From: Lineus longissimus
Lineage: Eukaryota > Nemertea > Pilidiophora > Heteronemertea > Lineidae
Reading direction: 5' to 3'
Length of the DNA stretch: 64,000 nt
Assembly: GCF_910592395.1 (NCBI RefSeq)
Contig: NC_088315.1
Location: 18,707,808 to 18,771,807, forward strand
This document shows, in pieces, positions 8,528-18,179 of the stretch. Numbering within the stretch: the stretch's first letter is position 1; the number at the start of each line of letters is the position of its first letter. The notes beneath the pieces were generated by a model. That model did no database searches. It was given only the letters and a program-made list of their open reading frames with translations, and had not been told where the DNA came from. A program made the position numbers and the translations under genes.

Positions 8528-11500
8528 CTACTGGTGATAAAAGTTATAACATCGCGTACACCTACTGGCGCTATGGAACTTCTTGACATTGCTTGGAGAA
8601 AGTGCATGGTGATAAACACGGAGGCTACTCATGGATCCGATAAACACACCCACTCCACCGTGCTCATCCCCCATCCATCCGAGCTGATACCGCTCATGCT
8701 CGTTGTAAACACTGTCCAGGTTACTTCCCATGACATGTTGCCTTTGGACAACTTGACCATTCACATACATCGCTGCTGTACGCTCTCGACGGTCCCAAGT
8801 CAGAACAACAGATGTCCACCGTAGCAAGTTTAATAAGGCGTCTTTAATTTTGCATTTTAGGTGAATGATACCTTTGTGATAAGTCTGACGGAGGTGAAAC
8901 ACAAATTCGTTTCGTGAAAAATAAAAGCAAAACTGGTATGGTGTTGTCCAGTCACCTAGTGGCATCGCCAGTCTATCATGTTGGAGTATGTATATATAAA
9001 GAGCTATAGTGAAACTAAAGCCCCTCATTTCGAATCTTGGAATTGTGATCCTTGCCGTGTTGTCCCTAATTGCCAAGACAGACCGGAATATGACTGAGTG
9101 AACGTAATCGGCGTTTCCAGTGATTCTGAATGAGGAACAAATAATGAAAAAGAAAATGAAAAAAAAATCATGTTACTTCACACTATCACGAAATCATTGG
9201 TTAACGTTCTCCGGCCCTGCTAACCACGGTGGATAACCGTCCGATTTAGCGACCAAATGGACGGTTCAAGGAACAGCCGCTCATGCACTCTAGCAGATGA
9301 CGTGAGTTGACAATCAGTATAATAAAATATGGAAGATATTGATAAATTTTTGCGATGTAGTGGCCTGGGCTTTTGGTAGATACTATCCTTCAGATCAGAA
9401 CGCGATGGTTTTTGTCGTTTATAGGGCTATTTAATTACAATTTTTAAAAAGTTTAGTAGGGTACCATGTCATCGCTGTCTAGTTAACGGTAGGCTGTCAG
9501 GTTCCCTCTAAAGCTATATGGAATCAACCTCTGGGGATGTGTTTCGTGGTATTTCATTCGAAATTCTGCTCTTTTCTTAATTTTTTTCGTGATTTTGACC
9601 GATTTCTGCAATGACCGTATATGTTTAAACGAACCCTCGAGTGGTTCAGCGACTTCACCTTGTGCGGTTTAACAAAGGCAATCTCTACGTCGAAATTCAG
9701 TTTCTGAGGTATACTGCTGCACTCCATGACACGGTACCGGCATAGTAATCCCAGTTCTTCTCGTCTCCATGGACATCCTATCCATAAACGTCAAGGTTCA
9801 TATAAAACAGAGTATACGGTGTGCCACAAGACCTACAAGCATAAAGTGCACTCTCCGTGATGGTGTATGAGAAACTGCTCGACGAGACCGTGCATTTTTG
9901 TCGACGTTTTCTCACAAAAGTTGCTCCTGAAATAGAGTAAAATATTTGGCTAATTGAAGACAATTCCCACGCCTCGAAGGCAAAAACGATCGACTATTGG
10001 TAGTAAAGTTACATTTAAGATTGGGAATTATGACTGTCTGGGCCATATTTCGAGTGAAATGCGATAAATAATTTTTAATCGTTGAACCATACAACCCGTA
10101 CACTTTCTGTGTGTTATATTGCTAAACCGGTGTACAGTAATATCGCTAAACATCGTACACTTTCATGAGGTCAACATATTTTGCAATGTATCTCAGCAAA
10201 AGGGCATGCATATTACTTGTTACTTCGTCAGTCTTTATTGTTAGCTTTGTAGTACATGATAGCCATGCAAAAATGGCGTCAATTTCAGACGCTTCGCCAT
10301 AAAATGATATCAAATTTCTAACTTTCAACGTGAATATTAGCTCTTTTTCTCTATGTCAGAACCATAATATGGGCATACTGATGTAAACTACAACGACTGA
10401 TGATGCATGCATTATAAGCAGAACCGGATTAAACCACAGGAACTTACCAAAAATTATAAAAATGTGTGCTACCTTGAAAATTCGAGCAAAACGGAAGTTC
10501 GCTGAACCGCACATATTGGTCGCTAAACCGCTACGGTTATCCACCGTGCTGACGTTAATCCCTGATTTCCTCAGGATGCTACAAGAGATGTCTTCGGGAA
10601 ACTGTGTTGTTGTCCACAAAATTAACTGGGGAAAAAGCCCTTGATTTCCGTAACTACATCGTTGCATGGTTGCCAACAGGGGGCGCCACCTTGTTTACCT
10701 CGTCCACGATCCGTAGAGTAGATCACAGGTGCGTGAAGATACCAGATTCATTGCGATTGATCAGCTCCGAAATAAATAATTGACACAATCTGAAGAACAA
10801 GCACTCCAAGAGACAGAGGCCTTTAATCAGAATTTTAGGTAAGGATGTTTTGACAGGCTTACTCTATGTAAAAAGGGGCGTTCATTCTTATTTGCACCAC
10901 TGAAGTCAAAATAGCCATTTTAACCCTTTTTTGCCAAAAATTGCCATATTTTGATCGTGAATACTGGCTTCTGATTACTATTTTAGGTAAGGAGGTTTTG
11001 GCGGCCTATTCAATGTACACAGGTGTGCTGATGCCGAAAACAGCAGTCTTATGTGAACCACTCAAGATAAAATAGCCATTTAACCCTTTTTGGCCAAATA
11101 TGACCCTAAGTGGTCAAATACTGGATTTTATTTCAAATTTTAGGTACACCCTATCACTCCTTTATCTTCAGCGTTCTATGTATTCTGTGGGGGGCGGGGG
11201 GGGTATCTGATTGTAGGTACGACCGCTTGGCTCTGCTATGATTCGAATATCATCAAGCGCCCATGTGCCACATCCGGGACTTGGCGATTAAATGAACATC
11301 TATGTTGGCAGAGAGACTCTTCTTGGACATGAATGGCCTTTGAAGCCATGCTCAATGCAGGGTACTCGAAGCAGCACCCTGACTCATTAGAATCTGTTGT
11401 GTTTCGTCTCTGCATCATTTGAGCGAACATGAGGTATTAAGTGATATTGGCCATCCAAGTCGGTTTGAGACCTCCTTTCGTGATTGCTTGTAAGTCCATA

Positions 11501-12241
11501 TACCCACCTCACGTCTGGATGAGGTCCATTCAGACTATAACTGATGATAGCTGAAAGAGGAACGAGAATGTTCATAGAACCACCTCACGTCAGAATGAGG
11601 TCCATTAAGACTATAACTGATGATAGCTGAAATAGGAACGAGAATATCCTTAGACGAGAATTCTTCCAACGATATCCTTTTCTGTTTGATGGGCGGAAGT
11701 ACGAGGGGAGGTGGCTCCGGTCTAGACCAATACTTCGTACTGGTCTATCCCAGCACCTCGCACTTCGTCCCCAAAAGGGACGACGTGCGAGATGCCTATT
11801 GCGAAAATGATTTGTTGCCGAAACAATGGCCTGATTGGTTGGCTAGCCTTGTGACGTCAAACTATTTTTACACCGAGGGATTTTCCTGTTTTTCTTCATG
11901 GCTTGAACTCAAATGCGTTTGGGCTGGAATTCCTGGCATTTTTCGAGCTCACACATGGGCTCGATGTACAGCGTAGCGGATCGAGGCTATATAATGGGCT
12001 AGCTGCGGTCAGGAATGAATCGGTTGGGCTCATCTTTGGGCTCGAGGGAGGTGGCTGCGATCATGCATGAATCTGTTGGGTTCATCTTTGAAAAATATCG
12101 AGTAAGAGTGGGGAAATGCGATAGAGAGCACTAAGTATGTATATAGTGGTACTCACGCTCCATATTTTGACGCCGGACTGACGCTGTCAACGAGATTATG
12201 GTGATTGACAGCCACAAATGGGAATGCAGCAGACTTTGCAT
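8528..12241 (-). CDS. LamG array gene B: secreted laminin-G/pentraxin-like protein (two exons)
   Basis: Proposed exons 12157-12241 and 8528-9093. Exon 1 gives MQSLLHSHLWLSITIISLTA, a signal peptide, and ends GAG C before GTGAGT. Exon 2 encodes a LamG/concanavalin-like domain: ITIPRFEMRGFSFTIALYIY, the core strand RWTSVVLTWDRRERTAAMYV, then FIGSMSSLRVYHHALS, ending CYNFYHQ. The phase fits an acceptor at CTCAG; a nearer acceptor used by the other copies reads CCG instead of CAG here, so this copy may splice differently. Predicted length is about 216 residues. The intron carries the 9650-11367 module. Such domains bind glycans or proteins outside the cell; no ligand can be inferred. Confidence 0.55.
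9180..9650. other. Intron sequence of LamG gene B, no gene seen
   Basis: AT-rich DNA upstream of the LamG exon. Part of it (about 9195-9370, CTCCGGCCCTGCTAACCACGG) recurs at 42385-42555 upstream of the gene E LamG exon, as expected for paralogous introns. Confidence 0.6.
9650..11367. repeat. Duplicated intron module, copy 1
   Basis: Paralogous to 12474-14360, starting CGACTTCACCTTGTGCGG and ending near CAATGCAGGGTACTCGAAGC. Short minus-strand frames occur in both copies but differ in length and start, so I treat them as chance. About 10830-11145 contains diverged tandem copies of a roughly 150-bp unit starting AATTTTAGGTAAGG. A fragment (about 10555-10740) also lies in the gene D intron at 38335-38500. 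Confidence 0.8.
10673..10686 (+). promoter_or_regulatory. CTCF-like motif
   Basis: CCAACAGGGGGCGC matches 13 of 14 positions of the vertebrate CTCF core consensus CCASYAGRKGGCRS. The same string is at 13643-13656 and 38442-38455, inside duplicated intron DNA. Binding is inferred only. Confidence 0.35.
11400..12150. repeat. LamG-array modules S1 and S2, copy at gene B
   Basis: Carries the uninterrupted versions of both transposon targets: GAACCACCTCACGTC (Gypsy) near 11577 and GACGAGAATTCTTCCAACGA (Polinton) near 11653. No gene is seen. Confidence 0.8.
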
Positions 12242-12564
12242 GCCTGTCATTTCCGCAGAAGAAACCCGATTATCATCGACGTGTTATACAGATGTGATCT
12301 GAGTGATCCTCTATGCATTGAGGAACGTTGATCAGTTAGCCAATTGAAAGTGATGATACTTGTAGCACAAAAATAGTGTCCATTGTATAATGCTCTGTTC
12401 GGTGAGCCAATGAGGCAAACTTTCAAAGGCCTATAAGTTTGTCATATAGATTGTTGAATATATACCAGATGATCGACTTCACCTTGTGCGGTTTAACAAA
12501 TGCAATATGTTCGTTAAAATTCAGTTTCAGACGTATACCGCAGCATTCCATGACACGGTACCGG

Positions 12565-12725
12565 TGTGCAAGGGCTAGTAGTCCTAGGGCTGATAGTCCG
12601 TGTAACAATAGCCCGCATTGCTAAATGTTTTGGTTAGGGTTAGCGGTACAATAGATCATGATGTTTAATTGGTCAAATACAATGCAACCGGACTATGACT
12701 CCAGGGAGACTATATCCGCTGTCAC
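12565..12725. mobile_element. Short insertion absent from the paralogous copy
   Basis: The paralogue at about 9735-9760 reads GGTACCGGCATAGTAATCCC without interruption. Here about 161 bp split that sequence, flanked by ACCGG on both sides (12560-12564 and 12726-12730). The ends are TGTG and CAC(A). This looks like a small non-autonomous DNA element; the family is unknown. Confidence 0.55.
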
Positions 12726-13642
12726 ACCGGCATGGTAATCCCAGTTCTTCTCGTCTCCATGGTCATCCTATCCATAAACGTCAAGGTTCATAAAAAACAG
12801 AGTATACGGTGTGCCACAAGACCTACAAGCATAAAGTGCACTTTCAGTGATTGCGTATGAGAAACTGCTCGACGAGACTGTGCATTTTCGTCGACGTTTT
12901 CTCACAAAAGTTGCTCCTGAAATAGAGTAAAATATATTGGCTAATTGAAGACAATTCCCACGCCTCGAAGGCAAAAACGATCGACTATTGGTAGTAAAGT
13001 TACCTTTTAGATTGGGAATTATGACTGTCTGGGCCATATTACGAGTGAAATGCGATAAATAATTTTTAATCGTTGAACCATACAACCCGTACACTTTCAG
13101 TGCGTTACATTGCTAAACCGGTGTACAGTAATATCGCTAAACAACGTACACTTTCACGAAGTCAACATATTTTGCAATGTATCTCAGCCAAAGGGCATGC
13201 AAATTACTTGTTACTTCGTCAGTCTTTATTGTTAGCTTTGTAGTACATGATAGCCATAAAATGATGTCTTTGAAGATCATCAAATTTCTAACTTTCAACG
13301 TGAATATTAGCTCTTTTTCTCTAAGTCAGAACCATAATATGGGCATACTGATGTAAACTACAACGACTGATGATGCATGCATTATAAGCAGAACCGGATT
13401 AAACCACAGGAACTTACTAAAAATTGTAAAATTGTGTGCTACCTTGAAAATTCGAGCAAAACGGAAGTTTGCTGAACCGTACATATTGGTCGCTAAACCA
13501 CTACGGTTATCCACCGTGATGACATTAATCCCTGATTTCCTCAGGATGCTACAGGAGATGTCTTCGGGAAACTTTGTTGTTGTCCTGAAAATTAACTGGG
13601 GAAAAATCCCTTGATTTCCGTAACTACATCGTTCCATGATTG

Positions 13643-13656
13643 CCAACAGGGGGCGC
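13643..13656 (+). promoter_or_regulatory. CTCF-like motif (second copy)
   Basis: Same 14-base string as at 10673, conserved in the duplicated module. Confidence 0.3.
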
Positions 13657-14369
13657 CACCTTGTTTACCTCGTCCACGATCCGTAGAGTAGATCACAGGT
13701 GCGTGAAGATACCAGATTCATAGCGATTGATCAGCTCCTAAATAAATAATTGACACAATCTGAATAACAAGTACTCCAAGATACAGTGGCCTTTAATCAG
13801 AATTTTAGGTAAGGATGTTTTGACAGGCTTACTCTTTGTAAAAAGGGGCGATCATTCTAAAATAGCAGTCTTATTTGCACCACTCAAGACAAAATAGCCA
13901 TTTTAGCCCTTTTTTGCAAAAAATGTCATATTTTGATATTAAATACATATTTACTAGCTTCTGATTAGAATTTTAGGTAAGGTGGTTTCGCGATCGGCAG
14001 GCCTATTCAATGTAGACAGGTGTGCTGATGCCGAAAACAGCAGTCTTATGTGAACCACTCAAGTTAAAATAGCCATTTTAACACATTTTGGCCAAATATG
14101 ACCCTAAGTGGTCAAATACTGGTTTTTATTCCAAATTTTAGGTGCACCCTATCACTCCTTTATCTCCAGCGTTCTATGTGTTCTGTGTGGGGGTGTCTGA
14201 TTGTAGGTACGATCGCTTTGCTCTGCTATGATTCGAATATCATCAAGAGCCTGTGCCACATCCGGGACTTTGCGATTTGATGAACATCTACGATGGCAGA
14301 GAGACTATTCTTGGACCTGAATGGCCTTTGAAGCCATTCTCAATGCAGGGTACTCGAAGCGTCAGACCT

Positions 14370-15334
14370 CCTTTCGTGATTGCTTGTAAGTCCATATACC
14401 CACCTCACGTCTGGATGAGGTCCATTCAGACTATAACTGATGATAGCTGAAAGAGGAACGAGAATGTTCATAGAACCACTTCACGTCTGGATGAGGTCCA
14501 TTAAGACTACTAGCATATACCCGAGGCGCGGGCTGTTCGAGGTATAAAAATCGGATTGTGTGGGTGCTGGTATGTTGTGGGTTTGGTGTAAATGGGGTGC
14601 TGGTTTGTGAGTAACACTTTTTTTCATGAGTGTAATACTTCTTGAAAACGGAACTATGTAACCATGTACATGATGTACAGGCGTCCACAATGCTAAACCA
14701 ATTCTCGGAAAACCAAGATGGTGCAGACTGGTGATGTACTCGATATCAGCCAGCGATTAGCACCTGAATGGTTTAAGTTACCGGTGTGTGCGTAAATCGT
14801 TGGGTACATTGTGTCCTAAGATGAGCTATTTGTGAATAAATGGCCGTCTCGAGGTGGAAAAGCAGCATTTTTCCTTCAGATATGGGCGCCGCCATCTTGC
14901 ATGCTGGCGTCAGTGACGTCGATTGTGATTGGTGGATGATGCGCGCATGGAAGGGACCATTTGAACAGGACATCTGATTGGTTGATAGCGGAGGTGGGAG
15001 GTTGCTCGGCAATTTTCGTGACGGTAATAATGCAGAGAGATAACTGATGGACTTCTCGGCGAAGAGATTACTTGGAGCTCTCCAGTTGACGGCATCTCCA
15101 CAAAGTTGTTATTTATTCCAAAACCACCAAGATATTCGACGTATGACACCCTCAGTGACACTCTTACTTATGATCCACACCTACGAAACCAAAAGTTGCA
15201 AGAATTCGACGCATTTTCGAGGCCCAATTTTGAAACAAAAATCGCCTCCTATTTAGCGGCCACAACGCGCATTATAGTATAGATAACTGATGATAGCTGA
15301 AATAGGAACGAGAATATCCTTAGACGAGAATTCT
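14370..15334. repeat. Array intron DNA left of the Polinton
   Basis: S1-type repeat (14370-14510), then about 770 bp of single-copy DNA (14511-15283) without a convincing gene, then the left half of the S2 module that the Polinton split. The short frames here overlap each other and show no domain. Confidence 0.65.
15329..15334. other. Polinton target-site duplication (left copy)
   Basis: AATTCT at 15329-15334 is repeated at 32078-32083, directly outside the inverted repeats. Six bases is the usual Polinton duplication length. Unoccupied paralogues read GACGAGAATTCTTCCAACGA at about 5895 and 11657. Confidence 0.97.
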
Positions 15335-15612
15335 AGTAATAGGGAAACGTATGTACGACTTTCCTACGACTTTTCTAGGAATTTGGGAAAAAAACTTCAC
15401 CCTTCATCATTATTCATGTACATTTGTCAAGAATTCATTGTTTTAACCCACAAACACTACCAAAAACCCAACATGGAAAAAATTCTGTTAACACTGGGGG
15501 TCTTTGGTTTTTTTTAAATTTTTTTAAATTTTTTTTTCCCCAAAAACCTAACAAACTTACCAAACTTACTAAAATACGTAACATGGATAAAACTACAAGT
15601 TTCCCTATTACT
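15335..15612. repeat. Polinton left terminal inverted repeat
   Basis: Matches the reverse complement of 31802-32077 with a few substitutions and length changes in A/T runs. AGTAATAGGGAAAC (15335-15348) at the outer edge recurs inverted at the inner edge (15599-15612), so each repeat can itself fold end to end. A third inverted partial copy, CCCTATTACTTACTTA, lies at 15621-15636. Confidence 0.96.
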
Positions 15613-15655
15613 TGAGTTATCCCTATTACTTACTTATTGTCTCTGCTAATTAAAT

Positions 15656-15799
15656 ATGAAAAAGATCTATTGCCTTAGATGTAAGGAAATTACAGGTAAT
15701 TCGGGTAAGTTAACTCATCACATTACTTCAAATGGACACAGATATCTACTGGTCAAGTGCTCGAAATGTCACAAGAATAAAAGCAAGTTTACTACTTAA
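15656..15799 (+). CDS. Small Cys4 zinc-ribbon protein (47 aa)
   Basis: A lysine-rich 47-residue frame with two Cys pairs, CLRCK near the N-terminus and KCSKCHKNKSKF near the C-terminus. The spacing fits a single zinc ribbon. It is reminiscent of the short zinc-ribbon proteins (DUF5679-like) seen in several DNA viruses, but that is from memory of the pattern. It is the first gene inside the left terminal repeat, and its start sits in TTAAATATG, the same TAAAT context as the other genes of the element. Confidence 0.55.
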   Translation: MKKIYCLRCKEITGNSGKLTHHITSNGHRYLLVKCSKCHKNKSKFTT

Positions 15800-16048
15800 T
15801 GATTTTTTTTATTCTAAATCATGAGTGAAGGAATGTACAGTTATGTCATTTAGAGAAGTATTTCAGTCAAATTAACCAGGTAACATCTATGAATCAGGTA
15901 ACACCTATGAAACAAAATGGTTACATTAGACCAATGGTTGAATCGTTACCGAAAATCTCTGAAGAAGATCCGGTCAAAGTGCACATGAACCAGATAACAC
16001 CTATTACTCAGGTAACACCTATTACTCAGGTAACACCTATGAAACTGT

Positions 16049-16630
16049 ATGATACCCAGTTGTCAACAAAATTTAACTGATAGTGGCCTTAAAGCTAATT
16101 TAACTGAAACTGGCCTTAAAGCTAAACAAGACTTAGAAATTTTAGTTGCAACTGGGAAAAGCAAGGATTTACTTAATAAACAACTAACTTTTAATGACTT
16201 AGATAATATGACAGAAAAGGAACTCTTAAAACACCACAGAATCTACCAGACAAAGATGGCTGCCAGACTTAATGATTCTTTGGGTAAGACAGTACCTAAA
16301 GCTTACACTAAATTATCAAGGTGGTTATTACCAATAGATGACGAGGATGATCTTTACCATGACCTCAGAAATGATTACATCGTTACCAATGAACTTGACA
16401 AATGGCTTGGATGGTTGAGTTTGAGAATGGGTGCACTAACTGCTCTTGCCTCATCAACACTGATCACTTTAGGACATTGTCAAGAAACAAAATCTGCAAA
16501 TGAACATGAAAATTTCATAAGATTAAATGGGAGTGGAATCGAACATGGGAGTGGAACCGAACATGGAAGTGGTTCAGGACAAAGTTCAGAGAGCAGAGAC
16601 CGAGAGCATAGCTCGAGTGACAGACAGTGA
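16049..16630 (+). CDS. Middle open part of the leftmost gene (193 aa)
   Basis: The longest intact stretch of the locus described at 15822-17087. Mostly charged and helical, with one moderately hydrophobic segment (MGALTALASSTLITLGHC) near residues 130-150 and a Ser/Gly/Glu-rich end containing two GSG(I/T)EHGS units and one copy of the element's 22-bp internal motif (16577-16598). Family unknown. Confidence 0.5.
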   Translation: MIPSCQQNLTDSGLKANLTETGLKAKQDLEILVATGKSKDLLNKQLTFNDLDNMTEKELLKHHRIYQTKMAARLNDSLGKTVPKAYTKLSRWLLPIDDEDDLYHDLRNDYIVTNELDKWLGWLSLRMGALTALASSTLITLGHCQETKSANEHENFIRLNGSGIEHGSGTEHGSGSGQSSESRDREHSSSDRQ

Positions 16631-17087
16631 AAAGCCCATTGGACAAAGTCCCGAGAACAGAGTTCGCATTAAGAGAGAAAGATCAGAAAAACAAATTGCA
16701 TGGTCTCGAGAATTAGGTAAAAGATCTCAGGAATTCAAGAAGTCAAAAAAGGAGAGGTTTACTGGGAAAGAAGATGAACCCAGGAAAGACGATGAACCCG
16801 AACAAAGTTTAACTCAACCAGAGCCTGAGGTTACCACAAATACTGGAAGTTCCAGGAGTACAACACTGTATGTCATTTTAGCTGCATTTGGTTTTGCAGT
16901 CATCATTTACTGCTATCCTAAGATTAAAACTAACAAGAAAGTACGAGTAGGTAGTAAACCAGAAGGTGGTGTACCAGAAGTTAGTAAACCAGAAGTTAGC
17001 AAACCAGAAGGTAGTAAATTAAAGGGTATTAAACCAGAAGGGTGTTACACAACTCCTAAAACATGTAATCTTAGTTTAATGGAGTAG
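16527..17087 (+). CDS. C-terminal open part with one membrane segment (186 aa)
   Basis: Lys/Arg/Glu-rich, then TTLYVILAAFGFAVIIYCYP as a likely transmembrane helix, then tandem PEVSKPEVSKPEGSK repeats. It overlaps the preceding frame by about 100 bases. The ATG at 16527 lacks the TAAAT start context, which favours its being the displaced end of one gene. Contains the second 22-bp motif copy (16641-16662). Its stop (17085-17087) is two bases from the convergent stop of the next gene. Confidence 0.45.
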   Translation: MGVESNMGVEPNMEVVQDKVQRAETESIARVTDSEKPIGQSPENRVRIKRERSEKQIAWSRELGKRSQEFKKSKKERFTGKEDEPRKDDEPEQSLTQPEPEVTTNTGSSRSTTLYVILAAFGFAVIIYCYPKIKTNKKVRVGSKPEGGVPEVSKPEVSKPEGSKLKGIKPEGCYTTPKTCNLSLME

Positions 17088-17089
17088 AA

Positions 17090-17833
17090 TTACTCAAACA
17101 CACTATTCTTAGTTTCAAGTGAAAAATTTAAAGTAACTGAGCTACCTCTGAAATTAACTATTTTACCATTCTCATCCGTGATTTCAAAGTTGACTTGATT
17201 TGTACATTTTTTGTTAACTATTTTCTTGCAATTGAGTTCATATCTCTGGTATTGTACCTGATCACCATCTTCAACAGGAACGATACATAAAATGTCAGAA
17301 GGTTTATTGTTGTAGAGGGTCTTAGCTTTATCAACCAAATTTGATCTTAAAAATAGTTCTGTTCTGTAAAAGTTAAGTGGCTTGGTGGAGTAGTATTTTC
17401 CTTTTTGATTAAATTCTGTTTGTTTGAAACCTAAGTTTTCATTCCACATTCGATAATACATTTGGGCCTCTTCATCTACTTCACTTAATCTGAATACCTT
17501 ATCTTCCGTTAGTTCAATTATCAGGTAATTGCTTTTGTCGCAGTAGAAATTAACATGATTGATTCCTCTCTTTAGAAATGTTCTTTGAATAGAATTACAG
17601 AAGTCTGATAAACTGTAATGACTATTATGCATTATCTTGGTAGTATTTATGATTTTAGTTTTGAAGAAAATACTCATTAATATGTTACCATACCCAGTTA
17701 GAAAATCACCAGGGTACCAAGAGTTAAAGAATGAAATCGATTTCAAAGTGATCGATTTTATGTTCAAAGGGTCTGTTAAGTTAAGCTCAAATATGGCTTC
17801 ATCGCATTCATTCTCAAAAATTATGAAGTCCAT
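17090..17833 (-). CDS. Probable virion protein, paralogue of the protein at 25959 (247 aa)
   Basis: A 247-residue beta-rich protein without signal or membrane segment. Its C-terminal half aligns by eye with the 251-residue protein at 25959-26714: both have LNF/INF, then an aliphatic stretch, a KPSD(I/V)L motif, and near the end TDENG or TDENNG followed by a G-rich strand. Within a Polinton, single-jelly-roll minor capsid (penton) or attachment functions are the natural candidates, but no fold can be proven here. The start follows TAAATAGAA. It lies downstream of the polymerase, and the spacer holds three copies of a 17-bp repeat. Confidence 0.6.
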   Translation of the reverse strand: MDFIIFENECDEAIFELNLTDPLNIKSITLKSISFFNSWYPGDFLTGYGNILMSIFFKTKIINTTKIMHNSHYSLSDFCNSIQRTFLKRGINHVNFYCDKSNYLIIELTEDKVFRLSEVDEEAQMYYRMWNENLGFKQTEFNQKGKYYSTKPLNFYRTELFLRSNLVDKAKTLYNNKPSDILCIVPVEDGDQVQYQRYELNCKKIVNKKCTNQVNFEITDENGKIVNFRGSSVTLNFSLETKNSVFE

Positions 17834-17880
17834 TTCTATTTAATTAAAATGATTTAATTAAAGTGATTTAATTACATGTA

Positions 17881-17931
17881 GTTAAACATTCATTAAGGTT
17901 AAACATTCATTAAGGTTAAACATTCATTAAA
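17881..17931. repeat. 17-bp tandem repeat, 3 copies
   Basis: GTTAAACATTCATTAAG is repeated three times at the end of the polymerase gene; the stop of the last polymerase fragment lies inside it. Confidence 0.9.
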
Positions 17932-18179
17932 TCACTGTAATCAATGTATTTTTCATAGTAAATACCGAAAGGCAATGTAGAGATGCCATCCTCCAAGATG
18001 AAATGCTTATCATCGAAAGGACTTAAGCTTTTCTTATCAATCTCTTCCAGATACATTTGATGCTTTTCTGACCTCAGATGACGCATTTTGTGATTAAAAG
18101 TCTTAGTGTTTTCAAGACAATAAACGTAGTCATCAAATGTAATAGACTTATTCACTACATTCTTAGCGATTCCCTTCAA
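17916..18179 (-). CDS. Polinton DNA polymerase B, C-terminal fragment
   Basis: About 87 residues continuing the polymerase in a new frame after the stop at 18176-18178. It begins at a TTG codon with KGIAKNVVNKSITFDDYV, which matches the usual C-terminal end of protein-primed Polinton polymerases. The frame switch follows a variable Ser/Glu/Lys-rich stretch carrying the 22-bp internal motif. Not a separate gene. Confidence 0.75.
   Translation of the reverse strand: MKGIAKNVVNKSITFDDYVYCLENTKTFNHKMRHLRSEKHQMYLEEIDKKSLSPFDDKHFILEDGISTLPFGIYYEKYIDYSDLMNV

Larger units (their letters stand above)
12474..14360. repeat. Duplicated intron module, copy 2
   Basis: Second copy of 9650-11367, with a 161-162 bp insertion at 12565 and a deletion near 13258. 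To its left, gene B 5'-flank sequence stops abruptly at about 12470, marking a duplication or deletion boundary that removed the LamG exon of copy C. Confidence 0.8.
15822..17087 (+). pseudogene. Leftmost plus-strand virion-like gene, frame-disrupted
   Basis: Three successive open stretches, 15889-16080, 16049-16630 and 16527-17087, lie in three different frames and overlap. A likely original start is the ATG at 15822, three bases after a TAAAT box, which soon hits a stop. The first part carries repeats of the NQVTPM type. The middle part is hydrophilic and helical (LTFNDLDNMTEKELLKHHR, LSRWLLPIDDEDDLYHDLRN). The last part is highly charged, then has one membrane segment (TLYVILAAFGFAVIIYCYP) and Pro-Glu-Gly-Lys repeats. 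I read this as one gene of about 420 codons with up to three frameshifts; two overlapping genes are the alternative. No function is recognised. Confidence 0.5.

Noticed and set aside
9778..13094. Short frames beginning MSSISQIF or MYGLYGSTIK in the duplicated intron module
   Set aside because: The two copies differ by frame-changing indels, so there is no sign of selection on protein.
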